NCBI GenBank assembly: GCA_015143295.1
Contig: CM026568.1
Location: forward strand, 32,062,441-32,126,440
Direction of reading: 5' to 3'
Source: Tetracentron sinense
Taxonomy: Eukaryota; Streptophyta; Magnoliopsida; Trochodendrales; Trochodendraceae
Length of the DNA stretch: 64,000 bases
Shown: piece by piece, positions 45,000 to 55,962 of the stretch
Layout of the letters: each line of letters opens with the position of its first letter
Position numbering within the stretch: the stretch's first letter is position 1
The notes under the pieces: generated by a model
Told to the model about the DNA's origin: nothing
Databases searched by the model: none
Seen by the model: only the letters and a program-made list of their open reading frames with translations
Program-made: the position numbers and the translations under genes

Positions 45000-46730
45000 A
45001 ATATATTTACACCCTTGAGGTTTGAAGAAAATGACACATACATAGACCTCTTAGTTTTCAAAAAACACATTAGGCATCCTTACTTTTCAAACTAATAACA
45101 CTTGCAACCATTTCGTAAGTTGACTGTTAGTCAACTGATTAGATATGCTAATGTCATGCAATTAAGTCCAAAAACTTTTAAAATTATCCCTCGAATCATT
45201 TTGGAGAATATGCATTTACACACTATGAGGTTTGACGAAAATACACATAGAACTCCTCAGCTTTCAGAAAATACATTAGGCAACCTTACTTTCCAAATTC
45301 AACAGACTTGAAATGCAAAGTAAGAGTTTCCATGACTTTGCAGAAGTCAATATTATGCAGTGTGATCTTTGTTATGAAGTGTTGTGGGGGGAGGGGGGTA
45401 CTGTGGGGTATGTGGGAGATATTAACAAAAGGTAATGCATCTGTGGAGCTTGGCAGATCACTAGGATACCATGCAAGCATGCAATGACATCACTCTGTTA
45501 CAAGAGATTGGATCTTAAAGAGCTTTTGGATGCCTATTTCACAAAGGAAGTGTATTTGAAGACTTACTCACAACCTCATTAATCCTATACCAAACGAGTC
45601 CATATGGTCTGCATTAGACCTTGAGTCAATTAATCCTCTATCTCTACATTGAAGACCTGGTAGGCCTAATAAGAATAAGAGGAGAGAAGCAGATGATCAG
45701 TCTACCCCTAGAAGCAGTAGGGGGTCAGATTTAATGAGGTGTCAAAGATGTATGTAATATGGTCATAATAAGCGCACATGTCAAGAAGCACTGGTTGGAA
45801 GTGGAGGGAGGGATGGAAGGTTAGGGAATGACAGATGTGACAGTAGCAGGTTTAGTGGTGGAAGGAGTAGCAGTGGTAGGTCTGGTGCTGGAAGGAGTGC
45901 TAGTAGGAGGAAAAAAGCAATTGAGAAGACACAAAGTTCTGTTCACAACAAACAGGGTTCACAAAGCAACATACCTACTGAGTTTAGCCTTTAATGGTGG
46001 ATTTATTGTCTTATAAATATGATTTTTGGGTTCAATTTGTTGGAAGGATTTATGGTCTTAATAATATACTTTGCTCTGCTTTTGAATTGCTTTTTGTGAA
46101 TCGTAAGGCTTTAACTATGATAGCTTTTGAATTTTTTTTTGTGAATTGTAAGACTTTAATTATAATAGCTTCTGAATTGTTTTTTGTCATTAGTTTTGTT
46201 ATCGTTTGATCTCGTTCAAGAGTTGTTTTGTTTCTCATTTCCTGTAATTCTCTGGTAGGATGATCATCCTACCAGTAATCTAAGTGTGGTATGCAAGAAT
46301 TGATAGAGTCCATGCAAGGAGTCAGGATCTAACATGTGCAGAAAGTGTGGGATGAACCAAATTCTAAGATAATCTTTTAATAGAATTTCTTTGAATGGTG
46401 GTTATGATCTCATAAATAGACATTTCCTATATATAGTTTTAGGGCTCCAAGTTTATCCTTTCAGATATAACTTTCACTTATCTTTTTTCCTTAATTGATA
46501 CGATAAGAGTGTGCAATTTTTATGATAAAATTTCAGTTCAGGTTCACAATTATATTTCAAGTCTGTTGGATTTGTAAAGTAAGAGTGCCTAATGTATTTT
46601 CTGAAAACTGAGTGGGGTCTATGTGAATTTTTTTCAAACCTCAAGGGGTGTAATTGTATTTTTCCCAAAATGATTCGAGGGGTAATTTTGAAAAATTTTG
46701 GACTTAATCGCATGATAGTGTTATAATCAG
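45000..46730 (+). mobile_element. decayed Mutator-like element (MULE) with long inverted ends
   Basis: The left arm 45135-45315 (GCAATTAAGTCCAAAA, CCTCGAATCATTTT, CAGAAAATACATTAGGCA, CAACAGACTTGAAAT) is repeated in inverse at 46551-46730 over some 180 bp. A partial extra copy of the arm lies at 45000-45112. Long inverted ends with a transposase remnant between them define a MULE. No 9-bp duplication is visible. Confidence 0.72.
45500..45990 (+). pseudogene. MULE transposase C-terminal remnant with zinc knuckle
   Basis: The plus-strand reading gives INPIPNESIW, RPGRPNKNKRREADDQSTPRS and then CQRCM-stop-YGHNKRTC (45740-45781), the C-x2-C-x4-H-x4-C knuckle with the RPGRPKKNRR lead typical of MuDR-type transposases. 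Stop codons (one inside the knuckle) and the missing catalytic domain make it a pseudogene. Confidence 0.72.
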
Positions 46731-46735
46731 ACTCC

Positions 46736-46870
46736 TCCGGTTACGTTGCTGAGGTTGTCACATGTTCCTTTTGACACCTCTTAATTGTGGTTAAGATTCA
46801 CCCACCCCTAGGGTTCACCCACCTATCTTTAGTTTTTATTAAAAACATTTTAATATTTTTTTCTAATCAC
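46736..46870. repeat. half copy of the foldback family
   Basis: CTTTTGACACCTCTTAATTG, GGTTAAGATTCACCCACCCC, TAGGGTTCACCCACC: the left arm of the element at 40523, without its partner. It abuts the MULE right end. Confidence 0.6.
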
Positions 46871-46879
46871 GGTTAAAAA

Positions 46880-48244
46880 ATTGATTTTTTTTTTGTTATC
46901 ATTCGCATGTGATTCCAAATGGAGAAACATAGCAACTTGATTTTCCATAGGCAGGAAACTAGAATTCAATATAGTGTCCAAAGATAGAATTTAAAGCAAT
47001 GCATATTGCATATGAATTGGTCTAGGGATACTCACAAATATACTCTCAAATCTTAATAGTTTATCTCAATTATTAAACAATTAACATTAGAGCTGATTTA
47101 GCGTTAGAAAAAATAAAATAAGCCAACTCAAATCCTGACCTTAGTGATTAGTTATAAACTGTTAGGATTAGAAAGTATATTTGGGAGTACTCACTCATTG
47201 CATGTATACAAAGAACATCTAAGAGAAAAACTGCAAAAAAGTCACTCAACATGCACTCTTATCTTGGGAGGAAGAAAGATCATCTTCAATATTCTTTCCC
47301 CTAACCGATCAATATACATTCCCATCAACAAAAAATAATTATGAGAGTTACAAACATCTCTCTAGCTACCTTATAATGTAACCACATAATGAATTACCCA
47401 TGTATAATGATCTCTGATGCATCATTTATATAAGGTTCGTTGGATAGTAGCTAGGTTAGTAATGCTGAGTGGACTCTTGTTTATCATGTCACCAAAGGAT
47501 ATTCTCCCTCCTCAAGACTTAATCTCAGACCACCTTATGAGAAAGAGAGACACCTTACCATCTGAGCTGTGGGTGGCAGGTGAATTACTAAACTTTCCCA
47601 TCAAATAATCAATAGTATTATAAAAATGCAACAATACACAAAAAATGAGAATGGAAAAAAAAATGAGAATGAAAGCAAAGACGCTTAGCCCAACAAATAA
47701 TATTGCCAAAAAAAATATTGTATATGTATAAGGCCTCTTTACCTTGGCTAAGAAATTTTAATTTTTACTATTATATTTTCTAACCCTAACTTTATAATAA
47801 AATAATTTAAGTGTCATTTCCTAGTAAAAACTAAAATCTAGAAACGCTCACTCCCTCAAACCTGCTGAGAGGTCCAATAGCAATTTTTTTTTTTTTTGGT
47901 TGATCCAGAGCGCTTGTTATTAGTGCGAGACAGAGAGTTTGGAAGTGTGGATCAGTGCATGTGGGACTAGCATTAGATTGTTCCGGTATAGTTGGAAGAT
48001 GCTCTTCTTTTCTTTCCTATTCTACTTCCGTTGTGAAGAACCTTGTGCGAGATTTTATAAACGTAGATAGTAGATGTGCTGGTGCCGTTAGACGATATTT
48101 TGAGAGGCAAACACTAAAACACGTAACAGACAGCCTCCTACCCAAACACACCAAATGTATTAATTTCAAAAGTACCAGAGGGAGCACCCTATTACTATCC
48201 ATCAGAAGAATGGCCCGCCACCTTGTCCACAAAACCGTTCAATT
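46880..48244. other. non-coding; one tRNA-like SINE remnant
   Basis: No gene recognised. On the minus strand around 47480-47585, CAGCTCAGATGGTAAGG resembles a pol III A box, with a weak B box after it, suggesting an old SINE. Confidence 0.4.
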
Positions 48245-48252
48245 GATGGGCC

Positions 48253-48925
48253 TAAGGCTGTACTCAAGCCAAGTTAGCTCCTCAGCTCTATTCAGCTCAG
48301 CTCGGCTCATTTGAGCCAAGTTCAAGCTGACATTTTAGGCTCAAATGAATCAAATTAAGCTTTTCTTTTGAACTCAAATGTTAAACAAGCCAATCTCAAG
48401 TTAAACCTTGTTTGATTCGGCTTGATTCAAAATATTATATATATATATAATGTTATTTATAGTAATATAAAATAATATTATTAACTTTCTTTATCAAAGG
48501 TTATGATAATTTTTAATTTATAATAAATAGGTTTAAGATATAATAAAAATAAAAGTTAAAAAATTAAAAACAGGAATGATCTAACTCTCAACTCTTTAGA
48601 TCGAAGGATTACAATCTTATTTTCGTATATGAATGCATTAGTTTTCCAGAGTTTTTAGTATTATAATTTATTAACAAACATTTTTATTAAAATTATGTAA
48701 AATTAAAAATAGAAATCTTGTGAATCAAGCTTGAGCCAGTGCGAGCTCAGCTTGACTTAAATAAAATTTGATATCGAATGGAGCCTGAGCTCGGGCAAAC
48801 TTATTGCAAGTCAAGCTCAAGCCTAAACATTTGAACTCGAATCAAGCTCAAGCCAGACTCAAATAAGTTCACGCCAAGCTCGAACTTGGCCAAGCTCGGC
48901 TCAGCTTGGCTCGAATACACCCTTA
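48253..48925. mobile_element. GAGCC-repeat hAT-like element, 673 bp
   Basis: It begins TAAGGCTGTACTCAAGCC and ends GGCTCGAATACACCCTTA, inverted; flanks GATGGGCC and GAAGGGTC match 6 of 8. Same family and internal texture as 8041-8532; non-coding. Confidence 0.72.
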
Positions 48926-48933
48926 GAAGGGTC

Positions 48934-49724
48934 ACATTTATTGTTTGGATATTGTATCATCAAAATTACCTTATTCCGATTTTATTTTTTTTGACATTAT
49001 CATTTACCTATTGTTAGTATCAATCATTGATTAGGCATTAGTGGTAAGAAATGACACTCTACCAAGACATTGCCGATGACTTATCTCATAAGAGAGGGCA
49101 CACCATACCACTAGAGCAAGCACTAATGGTATTATTTTTTGTGCTTTATGTGTTAAAAAATAGTCATTTCTTGAGAAACTATTTCTCAATAATATTTATT
49201 TTATGATAAAATCCATCAAAATTTGTCTTTTCAAAAATACAAGAATTCCTTTCTTGCAAAAAATATAAAAACGTTCTTATGGCAGACTTCAACTTATTTA
49301 AGTCTTAACCCACATTGACGTTTCTTCGACAACTCTCTCAAATCTCCAATGCCCAACCTACATATGACCTAAATCCATTCGTATTTAGAGTACAATCTAA
49401 AATCGATCAAGCTTAAGCAATTCTCTCTCTCATTGCTAGAAAATCTTTCCGATGACTTCAAAAACACAAAATCCATTTTCTCAATACTTTTCTTGCAACC
49501 AAACAATTACAAGAAAATCAACTCTTATCTTTTTCTCGTTTTATTGTTAGTAATCGTCATTAGCCTTAGGTGTACGCCCTCAAATTCTCTTATTTTATCA
49601 ATAGAAGCTACTCACAAATTTTCTCGTTTTCGTATTTGATAGTTATTGGTGGCTCAATATAAGCAAGTTTATTCTTATCTTATAAAAAAATTCTTTTAAT
49701 TTTATCATTATATGTTGAACAGAA
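48934..49724. other. non-coding intergenic DNA
   Basis: No gene. A minus-strand tRNA-like phrase (GCTCTAGTGGTATGG) at about 49095-49115 suggests another SINE remnant; LINE-3'-like text lies near 49560-49620. Confidence 0.4.
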
Positions 49725-49732
49725 ACTATAGG

Positions 49733-50241
49733 CCAGGGCGGAGCCACATGGGGGCCAGAGGCTGAAGCCCCCCCTAAAATTATGAAAAAAAAAAAAAAAT
49801 ACTATTAAGAGATTAACTATCATCAGGAGCTCCAGTTGAATAGTCAACCAGAGTAGCCTAAAATTTGCCCTAAGAAGTGATAGTTTGGTAATTATGAACT
49901 TAAAGAAGGCTAGTTTTTTTTTTAAAAAGTAAATTTTTTTCATAAATACCCCATTCCCAAGGTAATTTTTGGGTTGCTCCGGTTGACTATTCATCAGGAG
50001 CTCATGTTCATATTTATTCAATACTATTAATAAGGGCGTAACCTGGAAGGGGTGAAGCCAGGGGATGGGGGGATCTAACCCCCCCCCCCCCCCCCAAAAA
50101 AAAAAAAAACTGAACAAATATATATATATATACAAATTGACACAAATAGACACGAGATGACCCATGAACTTGGCCCTCAAATTTTTTTTCTCAAGGCCCC
50201 CATTGTTTTTCCCCAGCAAGACAATCCTAGCTCTGCCCTTG
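49733..50241. mobile_element. hAT MITE, 509 bp, with poly(C) run
   Basis: It begins CCAGGGCGGAGC and ends GCTCTGCCCTTG, inside a perfect 8-bp duplication ACTATAGG (49725-49732 and 50242-50249). A C run lies near 50078-50095. The 190-codon minus-strand ORF crossing it (49680-50252) is translated repeat, not a gene. Confidence 0.82.
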
Positions 50242-50249
50242 ACTATAGG

Positions 50250-50838
50250 CACATTTCTACTTCAACCACCATAACTGTAAAATCAGATTAACCATATGAT
50301 CTTCATATGCACGCTTAATGTGTGTTCATATACTGCATGTACAGAAAAAGGCCTACTTGACTTGCATACTTTGTAGATTCTATGGATGTCATATTCATGG
50401 TGATGGTTACATGTATTTACTTCAGAGATTTCTATACTAGAAAATAATAAATGTTCGCAGCCCAGTAAGCAAGGTAAGCTACTGGGCTTTTTTTTTTTTT
50501 TTCTTTTTCAATAAGCGACATGGTCTTAGTCACGGAGTCTCAATCAACCAACAATAAAGCTTCCTTTTCAAGAGACCATGATCACAAAATGATAGTGAGA
50601 GTAAAGCTTTCAAACACATTTCTTCCTTTCATCCTTCCACCCAAATAATTAGGTCCTTAGCCTGGCTTTAAAATACTTGCTTGTCTCCATAGACAGAAAG
50701 GAATATTCTTTGCCTTTTGGCCCATTTAATTTAGTGAGGATATCTCATTACATTATTGCATTACTTAAATTTTAGGGTTGGCAATCTCGACCTGGGCCGA
50801 CAGGCCGCTTACTAATGGGTTGAGTTAGATGAGGCTCT
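50250..50838. other. non-coding intergenic DNA
   Basis: No gene or element recognised; a T run at 50489-50503. Confidence 0.4.
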
Positions 50839-50847
50839 TTGATGTAA

Positions 50848-51017
50848 GAGGAATGCTAGCCCTACTCTCAGTCAAACTATACTCTTAGTCTTCACCAACC
50901 ACGTGTTCATTCTTGATGAGAGATAGTGCTTTAACTACCATAACTGATTTGATAATGGATAGGTGGTTGGTGGAGGCTGAGAGTAGAGTTTGACCGAGAG
51001 TAGGGCTAGCATGCCTC
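50848..51017. mobile_element. Mutator-type MITE, CTACTCTC family, 170 bp
   Basis: It begins GAGGAATGCTAGCCCTACTC and ends GAGTAGGGCTAGCATGCCTC. A perfect 9-bp duplication TTGATGTAA (50839-50847, 51018-51026) flanks it. Inner arms CACCAACCAC/GTGGTTGGTG also pair. No ORF. Confidence 0.9.
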
Positions 51018-51026
51018 TTGATGTAA

Positions 51027-52023
51027 TCAATTGATCAATTTAAATATTTTAATTTTAATTTTTTTATTTTTGTTAGGAAAGAACCCCTATCTTATCAAGT
51101 ACTTCCAAAAATCCGAGCCTTTTGTGATTTTTATCATCCAATGTTGACTTTTAAATGTTTTGTAAATAGAACTCTACTGTTAAGTTGGCTAAAAAAACTT
51201 AATCCTAGTTAATGGGTTATATAAATTAGAATACTAAATTGTTCTTTTTACATCACTTTGTAAAGTAAATCAATTTTGTTTCTCTTTTGTCACTTTCTGA
51301 CCTACTCAATACAAGAAAAGAGTGACATGCCTCTCAGTGGTGGTGAGTCTCTCTCTACTTCACTCACGTTTCAAAGGGGTTATTTCTCTGATCTCACTAC
51401 ACTTGGATTGAGGAATGCTCTTAAGAGAATTATTTGTTTCTCTCATTATAATTTTTTTTAAAAAGAATGTTGTTCAAATATGCTATACCTTTCCAAGTAG
51501 CCACTATATATTTTCAGGATTCTTTTCAATTCAAATATCTTCCTTTAATTTTTTTTTCATATATCTACACTAAATTCAGAATGCCAACACTGTTATTCGA
51601 TACGGCAACGTTTTAACCTAACAATATCATGGTTATAGCTAGATTCCGACGTTCTAAGATACATAAAACTCTTTTCAATCATTTTATCATCAGAACATCC
51701 TATCCGATAAAGCAATGTTTTAACATAATAATATCTCCACTATAGCTAGATAACAATTTTAACAACCATTGGTTATGGATAGAAATATAACCTGAGGGCG
51801 GATTTGCAAAAGATTTGAAAATCAATGAGGAGAGAACGCAAAATCACAAAAGAGAATGAGTATTTATAAATATGAAAAGATATGGAGGTTTTTACAAATC
51901 TCTTTACATTTAAAAAATTGCTAAAATTATATTTATTTAATAACTTTAACAGCTGTTAATTAGCTAGTTATAAATGAAATCTAACCGGAGGGTGAATTTG
52001 CAAAATGGTTGAAAGTCAATAAG
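51027..52023. other. non-coding intergenic DNA
   Basis: AT-rich; two related phrases (ACATTTAAAA...GGAGGTTTTTACAAATC, near 51890 and 52255) are old repeats. No gene recognised. Confidence 0.4.
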
Positions 52024-52033
52024 GGAGAATAAG

Positions 52034-52202
52034 GCATGTGTCAAGTAGTTTAGTTGGTAAAGCCTTTCGGTGTCGTACCAAAGACTTGGGATCGAATCCC
52101 ACCTACATCAAGATTGTGGGGTTTGTGGGAGGGGGAGGAGGCTACCACTCATTGTGTAGCCCATAGGTCCATGTGGACTTCAATGGAAAAAAAAAAAAAA
52201 AA
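52034..52202 (+). mobile_element. tRNA-headed SINE, complete
   Basis: A-box-like TAGTTTAGTTGG (52046-52057) and B box GGATCGAATCC (52090-52100) form the pol III promoter; the body ends in an A tail, and GGAGAATAAG flanks it exactly (52024-52033 and 52203-52212). 169 bp. The tRNA-like head does not make it a tRNA gene: there is no acceptor-stem pairing. Confidence 0.88.
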
Positions 52203-52289
52203 GGAGAATAAGAAATCACAAAAAAGGAGAATTTACAAATAGCATAAATGATAGGGAGGTATTTACAAATCCCCCTTTATTTAAAGAAA

Positions 52290-52560
52290 ATAATCACCTC
52301 CTCGTTGGTGGAGTGAAGGAAGGCGTCTTCATCCCCACCTTTTCTCATCACGTGTCCCTTTTTAATTCTTTTTAACTGTGATTAAGATTCACTATCCCTT
52401 AGGGTTAAAGCATCTAAACTTGGTTTTAGAAAAAAAAAATTTAACTTGGGTATTAAAATTTTGTTAACCATAGTTCAAGAGCAGTTAAAAGGGACTTTAT
52501 AGGGCAAGGAGCAATAGGCCGCTCCTCGCCCAAGGAGAGGATTATTGCTCTATATTTAAA
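52290..52560. repeat. GGAGC-ended foldback copy
   Basis: Left arm AATCACCTCCTCGTTGG...GATTAAGATTCACTATCCC, right arm GTTAACCATAGTTCAAGAG...GAGAGGATTATTGCTC, inverted, with GGAGC/GCTCC hairpins at the ends as in 17870-18260. Target duplication unclear. Confidence 0.6.
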
Positions 52561-53251
52561 CGGGTTAGGGGTTTAATATTTTCTTTCATTTATTATTTTG
52601 TTGAGTTAGGGTTTGCCTTTCGCACTGGGTTAGTGTTCTAACTTTAACTTGACTAAACAAGTCGTTGCCATTCCAGCTTTACTTGAATTTGAGATAATGA
52701 ACCCCTACTTTTAAGTGTAGATTTCAAGATTCCAAGGTTTCTTGTAAGTTTTCTCCATGCACATAATCTCCTTGCACTAAGTCAAAAGTAACAATAAGAG
52801 TGCCTTAGGAAGAAAAACAGCCATGTCGAATCACACACATCTAGTTGATAAACTCTAATGGGAGTCTCGTGTCTTCATGATCTAAATATCCATGATTTGA
52901 CACCATTTAACCCCTAACTAACATTTTTTAAGTGACACAAATTGCCCCCACATGACCCGAGATTTGACAATATAGATGACCATAATAATACACTCCGACA
53001 CGGATTAACGCTGAAAATCTCAATTTGTAGCAATTATGTATGTACGAATGTTATCGACAAAAGAAACGATAGTTTCTTTTGGCAATGAATAAAGCTGTTA
53101 CTGCCCATCCATCCCGGAAAGGATTGGTAATTTTTAGCTTTTTGTTTTGTTTATCTTTAATCACTTGTTTTATCAAAGTTTCTAACAAGATAAATTCTTA
53201 CACCCGCCTCTTGTGCACTAGTGGTGGAGTATGACCTATTTATTGAGGGAG
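52561..53251. other. non-coding intergenic DNA
   Basis: No gene or clear element recognised. Confidence 0.4.
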
Positions 53252-53256
53252 GTTTG

Positions 53257-53807
53257 TGCTATGTGGAAACCCTTAGGATAGAATCAATGACAATAGAAAA
53301 ATGAATATAGCAAAAAAGAAAATACACCACAAAACAAGATTTACGTGGTTCGACCTAAATGCTTATGTCCACGGTCACACACCAAATATTTTTACTAATT
53401 TAAGAGAAGAATACAAAAGAGAAGAACCCACAACGAAGACCAAACCCCAAGGAAAGCCTACAATGCTTTCTCTCACAAAATCTTCTTGTTCTCTTAACCC
53501 AAACCCTAGCTTTGACAATCTTACTTGATTTCTTCTTTTTATCTTTCAAATCCTAACCTCAAGCCTCTCTTTTATATCCCAAAAGAGACCCCAAACAAAG
53601 AGAAAAATGGATCCCTATCAAAATAAGAGTTTCCCAAAACATGAAACTCTCTAAAACTGGAATTAGAACTTTCCCGGAAAAAAAAAGCGCTTGGGTGATC
53701 GATTCCCTACTTGGGCGATCGATCCCCCTCTGCAGAAATATCCAAACTGCCATTGGGCGATTGATTCCCCTTCAGCAAAACCTGCAAATTCGAGCCAAAA
53801 ACTCACA
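53257..53807 (-). repeat. 3' LTR of the copia-type element
   Basis: Left-hand copy on the plus strand. It carries three GGGCGATCGATCCCC-type units (53691-53770); the other LTR has five. Confidence 0.82.
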
Positions 53808-54152
53808 AATCTCCATCTTGACGAGAATCCCGCGAACACCCTTTGATGTATCATCTCACTCACCAATATAAACCAAACTGAATGCAAGGCTCCACCTCGC
53901 CAAACTTGAAGTAAGTCTAAACAACTTTTTAGATTTCTCTACCCAAATTCTTTCACCCTATTGCGAAAGATGTGGAGTCCCCGACTCCACCTACAAATCA
54001 TCATCAAAACTGAATGTCATATATTTAGTTATCTTCATATTCAACTGCAAACTCTCATTGTTTGCCAAAACTCGTGCCTCCTTTACCGAGTTAGAATTAG
54101 GAACAACAAGAGATTTCTTTGTCTTAGATGCTCCACCAAAAATTGTGTTTCC

Positions 54153-55334
54153 TTACAACGCATACAAGTTCCTACTTCTTCTACCTGTCATTACAATTGA
54201 GACTTCATTTCGAACTTTTAGTACTCCACCTTGTGCATAGAATCTGTACCCCCGGGAGTCCAAAGCGCTCAAAGAAATCAGATTTTTCTTCAAATCTGGA
54301 ACATGCCTCACTCCCGTCAATGTCCTCACTACACCATTGTGTAATCTTATTTTGATTGTCCCTATCCCAGGAATCTTATAAGATGTATTATTACCCATTA
54401 AGATAGTGCTACCTTTAACCTTGTTGTAGGTAGCAAACCAGTCCCTATTTGAACATACATGATGGGAACAACCAAAATCAAGAATCCACTTATCCTTTGA
54501 CAAACCATTCTTTGTAGTAACTGAAATAACCATGGGATCATTGTCCGGATCCTTAGAATCTTCATTAGCCACATTGGCTGTACTAGAGGATTTTCTTTCC
54601 TCCTCACTTTTCTTTACTTGATAATATCTAGCCATATGCCCTTTCTTATGACAGTAATAGTATTCAGTATTCTTGTATGATTTGGACCATTTTCTAGATC
54701 TGTTACCCTTTCTCCTCCCTTCTCCTAGTAAAGCCTGTTCATGGCTTTCATTATTTAGCGCACTCTTTTTCAACTCATCAGAGAGAAGTGCAGCAATAAC
54801 ATCCTCTAAATTGATATCTTCCTTTGAGTAGAGCAACGTAGTGTAAAGGTGCTTAAGTGAAGGAGGTAGGGAAGTAATAAGAAGTAGGGCTTTGTCTTCT
54901 TCATCAAGTTTCACACTAATGTTTGTTAACTCAGCAATTATCTTATTAAATTCACTAAGATGATCGGAAATTTTCGTACCTTCTATCATCTTGAGTGTAA
55001 ACAACTTTTGCTTCAAGTATAACCGGTTAGTAAGTGATTTCGTCATGTAGAGGCTCTCTAACTTCAACCAAAATCCTGAAGTGGTCTTCTCTTCAAAGAT
55101 GTTGTATAGTACTTCATCAGCTAATCATAGACGAATCACACTCATTGCCTTCAAATCGAAATCCTTCCAATCTTCTTCCTTCAGATTTCCAGGCCTCTTA
55201 TCATTCCCTTTCAAAGTTTTGTGCAAGCCTTGTTAGATCAACAAGTCACGAATCTTTAATTGTCATAACCCAAAGTTTTTACTTCCATCGAATTTCTCTA
55301 CTTCGAATTTGGAACTCGAAATTTTTGTCGTCAT
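54153..55334 (-). pseudogene. copia gag / pre-protease, broken
   Basis: The reading frame starts at ATG 55334 (MTTKISSSKFEVEKFDG, the copia gag opening) and runs to 54153, with three in-frame stops early on (TGA 55265-55263, TAA 55235-55233, TGA 55127-55125). The intact part from 55067 is 304 codons. It has the UBN2-type gag region (KLESLYMTKSLTNRLYLKQKL, LLTSLPPS-like), a zinc knuckle in which the outer cysteines are changed (YYYCHKKGHMARYY), and the protease motif WILDFGCSHH, where the family has Asp-Ser-Gly. It stops after the pre-integrase-like NLYAL. Non-functional now. Confidence 0.85.
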
Positions 55335-55361
55335 TCTAAACCAATAGCTCTTATATCAGTT

Positions 55362-55957
55362 TGTTATGCAGAAACCCCTTAGGATAGAATCAACGACAAT
55401 GGAAAAATAAATATAGTAAAAAAGAAAACACACCACAAAACAAGATTTACGTGGTTCGGCCTAAATGCCTACGTCTATGGTCACAACACACCAAATATCA
55501 TCACTAATTCAAGAAAAGAATACAAAAGAGAAGAACCAACAATGAAGATCAAACCCCAAGGAAAACCCACAATGCTCTCTCTCACAAAATCTTCTTGTTC
55601 TCTCAACCCAAACCCTAGCTTTGACAATCTTACTTGATTTCTTCTTTTTAGCTTTCAAACTCTAACCTCAAACCTCTCTTTTATAGCCCAAAAGAGACCC
55701 CAAACAAAGAGAAAAACGAATCCCTATCAAAATAGGAGTTTCCCAAAACATGAAACTCTCTAAAACTGGAATTGGAACTTTCCCATAACAAAATTAGTGC
55801 TTGGGCGATCGATCCTCCACTTGGGAAATCGATCTCCCTTTTAGGCGATCGATCCCCCTCTCCATAAATATCCAAACTGCCATTGGGCGATCGATCCCCC
55901 TTTTGGGCGATCAATCCCCCTTCAGCAAAACCTGCAAATTCGAGCCAAAAACTCACA
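55362..55957 (-). repeat. 5' LTR of the copia-type element
   Basis: Right-hand copy, similar to 53257-53807 over its length except for extra GATCGATC units (55805-55920). Confidence 0.82.
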
Positions 55958-55962
55958 ATTTG

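Larger units (their letters stand above)
53257..55957 (-). mobile_element. short copia-type LTR retrotransposon (gag only, TR-GAG-like)
   Basis: Two LTRs, 53257-53807 (551 bp) and 55362-55957 (596 bp), enclose 1554 bp. On the minus strand the LTR starts TGTGAGTTTTTGGC and ends GCATAACA. A primer-binding-like TGATATAAGAGC follows the 5' LTR and a polypurine-like CAAGATGGAGATT precedes the 3' LTR. The flanks GTTTG (53252-53256) and ATTTG (55958-55962) match 4 of 5. The interior holds gag and the beginning of protease only; integrase, reverse transcriptase and RNase H are absent. Confidence 0.85.

Noticed and set aside
49680..50252. 190-codon minus-strand ORF
   Set aside because: It crosses a hAT MITE with both duplications and includes translations of poly(C), poly(A) and TA runs.
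52034..52120. tRNA gene
   Set aside because: A and B boxes are present, but there is no acceptor-stem pairing, and the unit continues to an A tail with flanking duplications, so it is a SINE.
53690..55925. GATCGATC repeats as a CRISPR-like or regulatory array
   Set aside because: They are short minisatellites within LTRs, without regular spacers.
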